From Pseudoduganella lurida (lineage in GTDB: Bacteria; Pseudomonadota; Gammaproteobacteria; Burkholderiales; Burkholderiaceae_D): a DNA stretch of 64,000 nucleotides. This document shows, one piece after another, positions 62,153-64,000 of the stretch; position 1 is the first letter of the stretch; every line of letters starts with the position of its first letter. The DNA lies in NCBI RefSeq assembly GCF_007830455.1, contig NZ_VLLB01000004.1, positions 310,001 through 374,000 on the forward strand, written 5' to 3'. Under the pieces are notes generated by a model that searched no databases, was not told where the DNA came from, and saw nothing but the letters and a program-made list of their open reading frames with translations. The position numbers and the translations under genes are program-made.

Positions 62153-63372
62153 GCGATGCGGACGGCCGCCGTACCCAGACCCCAGACCCGCCCGGCCACG
62201 TACGTGGCGCCATCGCGCGTTGCCATCAGGTCGCCCACGATCGCACGCAGCGCGCGGGCGCCGGGATCGGGCCGCATCAGGGCGACCTGCGCGCGCGACC
62301 AGTCCAGCACCCGGGCACCGAGCGGGTGCCGCTCCGCCTGGTAGGTATCGAGCAGTCCCTCGGACGCCCGGCCCTGCACGGTCGCCGCCAGTTTCCAGCC
62401 CAGGTTCAACGCATCGCCCAGGCCCAGGTTCAGGCCCTGCCCGCCCAGCGGCGAATGGATGTGCGCCGCATCGCCGGCCAGCAGGACCCGGCCGTTGCGA
62501 TAGGCCGTGGCCTGGCGTGCGCGGTCGGTCCACGTGGTGGCCAGGTGCAGCGTTTCGATCGTTACGTCACTACCCGAAATGCGGCGCAGGACATCCTGCA
62601 GATGCTCGCGCGTGACGGGCAGGCCGGCATCGTGGAAGGCGCCGCCATCGAACGCCTGCAGCACGATGAAGCCGGGCTGCGACTGGAGGTACATGCCGCG
62701 CGCCGTCACGTTGCGGCCCGGCTTGAGTGCTGCCGCGCCGGACAGCTCCGCGCTGAACGTGTAGCCCGTGAATTCGGGCTCCGTGCCGGCAAAGTCGAAC
62801 CCGCCCGCCTTGCGCACGATACTGCGCGCGCCATCGCAGCCTACCAGCCAGCCCCCCACGAACGTTTCATCACCGGCATGGACCGTGACGCGGTCGGGCT
62901 CCTGGTCGAAGCCGGCGATGGCGGCGCCCCGCCGGATCGTCACGCCAAGCTCGCATGCGCGGCGCGCCAGCACGGTCTCCAGTTCCGCCATCTCGGACAG
63001 CAGGCTGGCCGGAAGACCGTCCGGCTGATCCGGCCACTGCGACATGTCGATGTCCTCGTGATGGAAGACGAGCCCGGCGAAATGGCCGGCCGGGCGTTTC
63101 GCTCCCGGCGACGATGGGCCGACGAACGGGTTCTTCATGCGCTGGTGGAGATCGAGCGCATCGAGCAGCCCGCGGCGGTGCAGCGCGCCGATGCTGGGTG
63201 CGGACAGGCCGCGCAGGCCGAACGGCATGCGCTTCAGTGGCGAATCGGGATCGGCGGCCTGTTCCAGCACCAGCACCGCACAGCGTTCCAGCGCCAGCTC
63301 GCAGGCCAGGAACAGGCCGACGGGACCGGCGCCGGCAATGATGACGTCGTAATGTGGCTGCGCAGTGCTCAT
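62149..63372 (-). CDS. FAD-dependent monooxygenase (PHBH-like, class A)
   Basis: This 407-residue flavoprotein has GAGPVGLFLACELA near the N-terminus (FAD ADP-binding), LVGCDGARSIVRK (DG motif) and GRVLLAGDAAHIHSPLGGQGLNLGLGD (GD motif and ribityl-binding region). It hydroxylates or epoxidises aromatic compounds with NAD(P)H and oxygen; the substrate is unknown. The start at 63372 (MSTAQPHY) is preferred over the longer frame to 63951. It faces an AraC regulator upstream on the same strand. Confidence 0.9.
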   Translation of the reverse strand: MSTAQPHYDVIIAGAGPVGLFLACELALERCAVLVLEQAADPDSPLKRMPFGLRGLSAPSIGALHRRGLLDALDLHQRMKNPFVGPSSPGAKRPAGHFAGLVFHHEDIDMSQWPDQPDGLPASLLSEMAELETVLARRACELGVTIRRGAAIAGFDQEPDRVTVHAGDETFVGGWLVGCDGARSIVRKAGGFDFAGTEPEFTGYTFSAELSGAAALKPGRNVTARGMYLQSQPGFIVLQAFDGGAFHDAGLPVTREHLQDVLRRISGSDVTIETLHLATTWTDRARQATAYRNGRVLLAGDAAHIHSPLGGQGLNLGLGDALNLGWKLAATVQGRASEGLLDTYQAERHPLGARVLDWSRAQVALMRPDPGARALRAIVGDLMATRDGATYVAGRVWGLGTAAVRIA

Positions 63373-63449
63373 GTTCTCGAACGTGTGGTTGACGATGTCC
63401 GGCACTGTAGCGATGCGTGGCTGTCCAGGCTTGTACAAACCCGCCAAAG

Positions 63450-64000
63450 TCAGCTCTTGCGCAGCCGCTGCGCGAAGGCCGCCGGCGTGGTGCCCGTGTA
63501 GCGCTTGAACTCGCGGCTCAGGTGCGACTGGTCCACATAGCCGAGCGCCTGCGCCAGGCCGGCGATGCTGCCGTGCGGCTGCGCGAACAGGGAGTTGCGC
63601 ACCCCCTCGAAGCGCATCACGCCGGACACCTCCTTCACCGTGTAGCCGGCCCGCAGCTTGAACCTGCGCTCCAGGGTGCGCACGGTGGCATGGGCCGCCG
63701 CCGCCACGGCGCTGACGGACAGGGTGCCCTGGCCTTCCCGCAGTGCCGCGCCGGCACGCAGCAGCATGGCATCCGGCGCGATGCCCGATGCCGCCTGCGT
63801 GAAATGGCGTTCGAGGTGGGCCAGTGCCTCGTCGACGTGGCCGGCCTCGATGCACCGCGCCAGCGTCGGCTGCAGGCGCGCGACGGGGTGGTCGAAGCGG
63901 CGCACGCCGTCCTGCCCGGCGGGCAGCCCGAGCAGGTCGTACACGGCCCACGGATAGCAGCGGATGGCGAGGATGTCGACCCGGCCCTGCGCCTGCAGCA
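63450..64000 (-). CDS. AraC-family regulator, truncated at window edge
   Basis: The window shows at least ~180 residues of the C-terminal part on the minus strand, entering at 64000. The AraC HTH is visible (TLSVSAVAAAAHATVRTLERRFK; SIAGLAQALGYVDQSHLSREFKRYTGTTPAAFAQRL). Upstream, QGRVDILAIRCYPWAVYDLLG belongs to the DUF6597-type N-domain. The N-terminus is beyond the window. It lies upstream of and on the same strand as the FAD monooxygenase, so it may regulate it. Confidence 0.85.
   Translation of the reverse strand, partial: LQAQGRVDILAIRCYPWAVYDLLGLPAGQDGVRRFDHPVARLQPTLARCIEAGHVDEALAHLERHFTQAASGIAPDAMLLRAGAALREGQGTLSVSAVAAAAHATVRTLERRFKLRAGYTVKEVSGVMRFEGVRNSLFAQPHGSIAGLAQALGYVDQSHLSREFKRYTGTTPAAFAQRLRKS

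Overview
The window looks like chromosome from a high-GC betaproteobacterium of the Massilia / Oxalobacteraceae group (Burkholderiales). The grounds are a PEP-CTERM sorted exoprotein, DUF4124 and DUF5610 proteins, many PAS/GGDEF and hybrid-kinase signalling proteins, TonB uptake, and many LysR regulators. The genus is an inference from gene content; no rRNA or marker phylogeny is available here. No tRNA, rRNA, insertion sequence, prophage or CRISPR array was seen.

Layout. 0-4.3 kb: a short J-domain protein, glnS and a CHASE-domain NarX-type histidine kinase. 4.3-6.7 kb: the most unusual locus, two tandem paralogues with a shared ~125-residue GRDP-like domain, long and different W/Y-centred repeat tracts, and the same short C-terminal tail. 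Each sits behind a perfect FNR-type box at the same distance from the start codon. 6.7-16.4 kb: mostly housekeeping genes (small HTH protein, SDR-like epimerase, 2Fe-2S reductase, MFS exporters, HPF-like protein, BtuF-like protein, diguanylate cyclase, DUF5610, sbcB, pyrF). 16.5-18.7 kb: a LemA-TPM-TPM operon. 18.7-19.1 kb: two candidate structured RNAs, one resembling a cuckoo-type sRNA and one a possible attenuated leader of a VanZ-like gene. 19.6-30.8 kb: a Ser/Gly-rich lipoprotein, TraB/GumN, a hybrid kinase, a luciferase-like oxidoreductase, MFS, gluQ, DUF4124, a PEP-CTERM protein, and an alpha/beta hydrolase coupled to a vgr-related HExxH protein.

31.1-34.6 kb: a translationally coupled three-gene operon on the minus strand: a 127-residue photoactive yellow protein homologue retaining Tyr42, Glu46 and Cys69, then a PAS-PAS-GGDEF cyclase, then a PAS-GGDEF-EAL protein. 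This looks like a split light-to-c-di-GMP pathway. 35-46 kb: a TonB receptor, a GNAT with a minisatellite-encoded N-terminus, a CAP-domain protein, a LexA-like repressor with clear palindromic operators and a divergent membrane protein, a GH2 glycosidase and a kinase with no visible input membrane domain.

46-64 kb is an accessory-looking stretch. LysR regulators stand next to or divergent from small enzyme and transporter genes (SDR, two cupins, MFS, DJ-1/ABM monooxygenase, proline iminopeptidase-like hydrolase), together with a very large multi-PAS hybrid kinase, an AAC(6')-like acetyltransferase, an FAD monooxygenase and a truncated AraC regulator at the edge. Intergenic spaces throughout carry palindromic tags (a perfect 60-bp palindrome, and paired elements built on CGTGTCA...TGACCCC...TGACACG), probably non-autonomous repeats. 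Several enzymes carry short in-frame tandem repeats at their N-termini.
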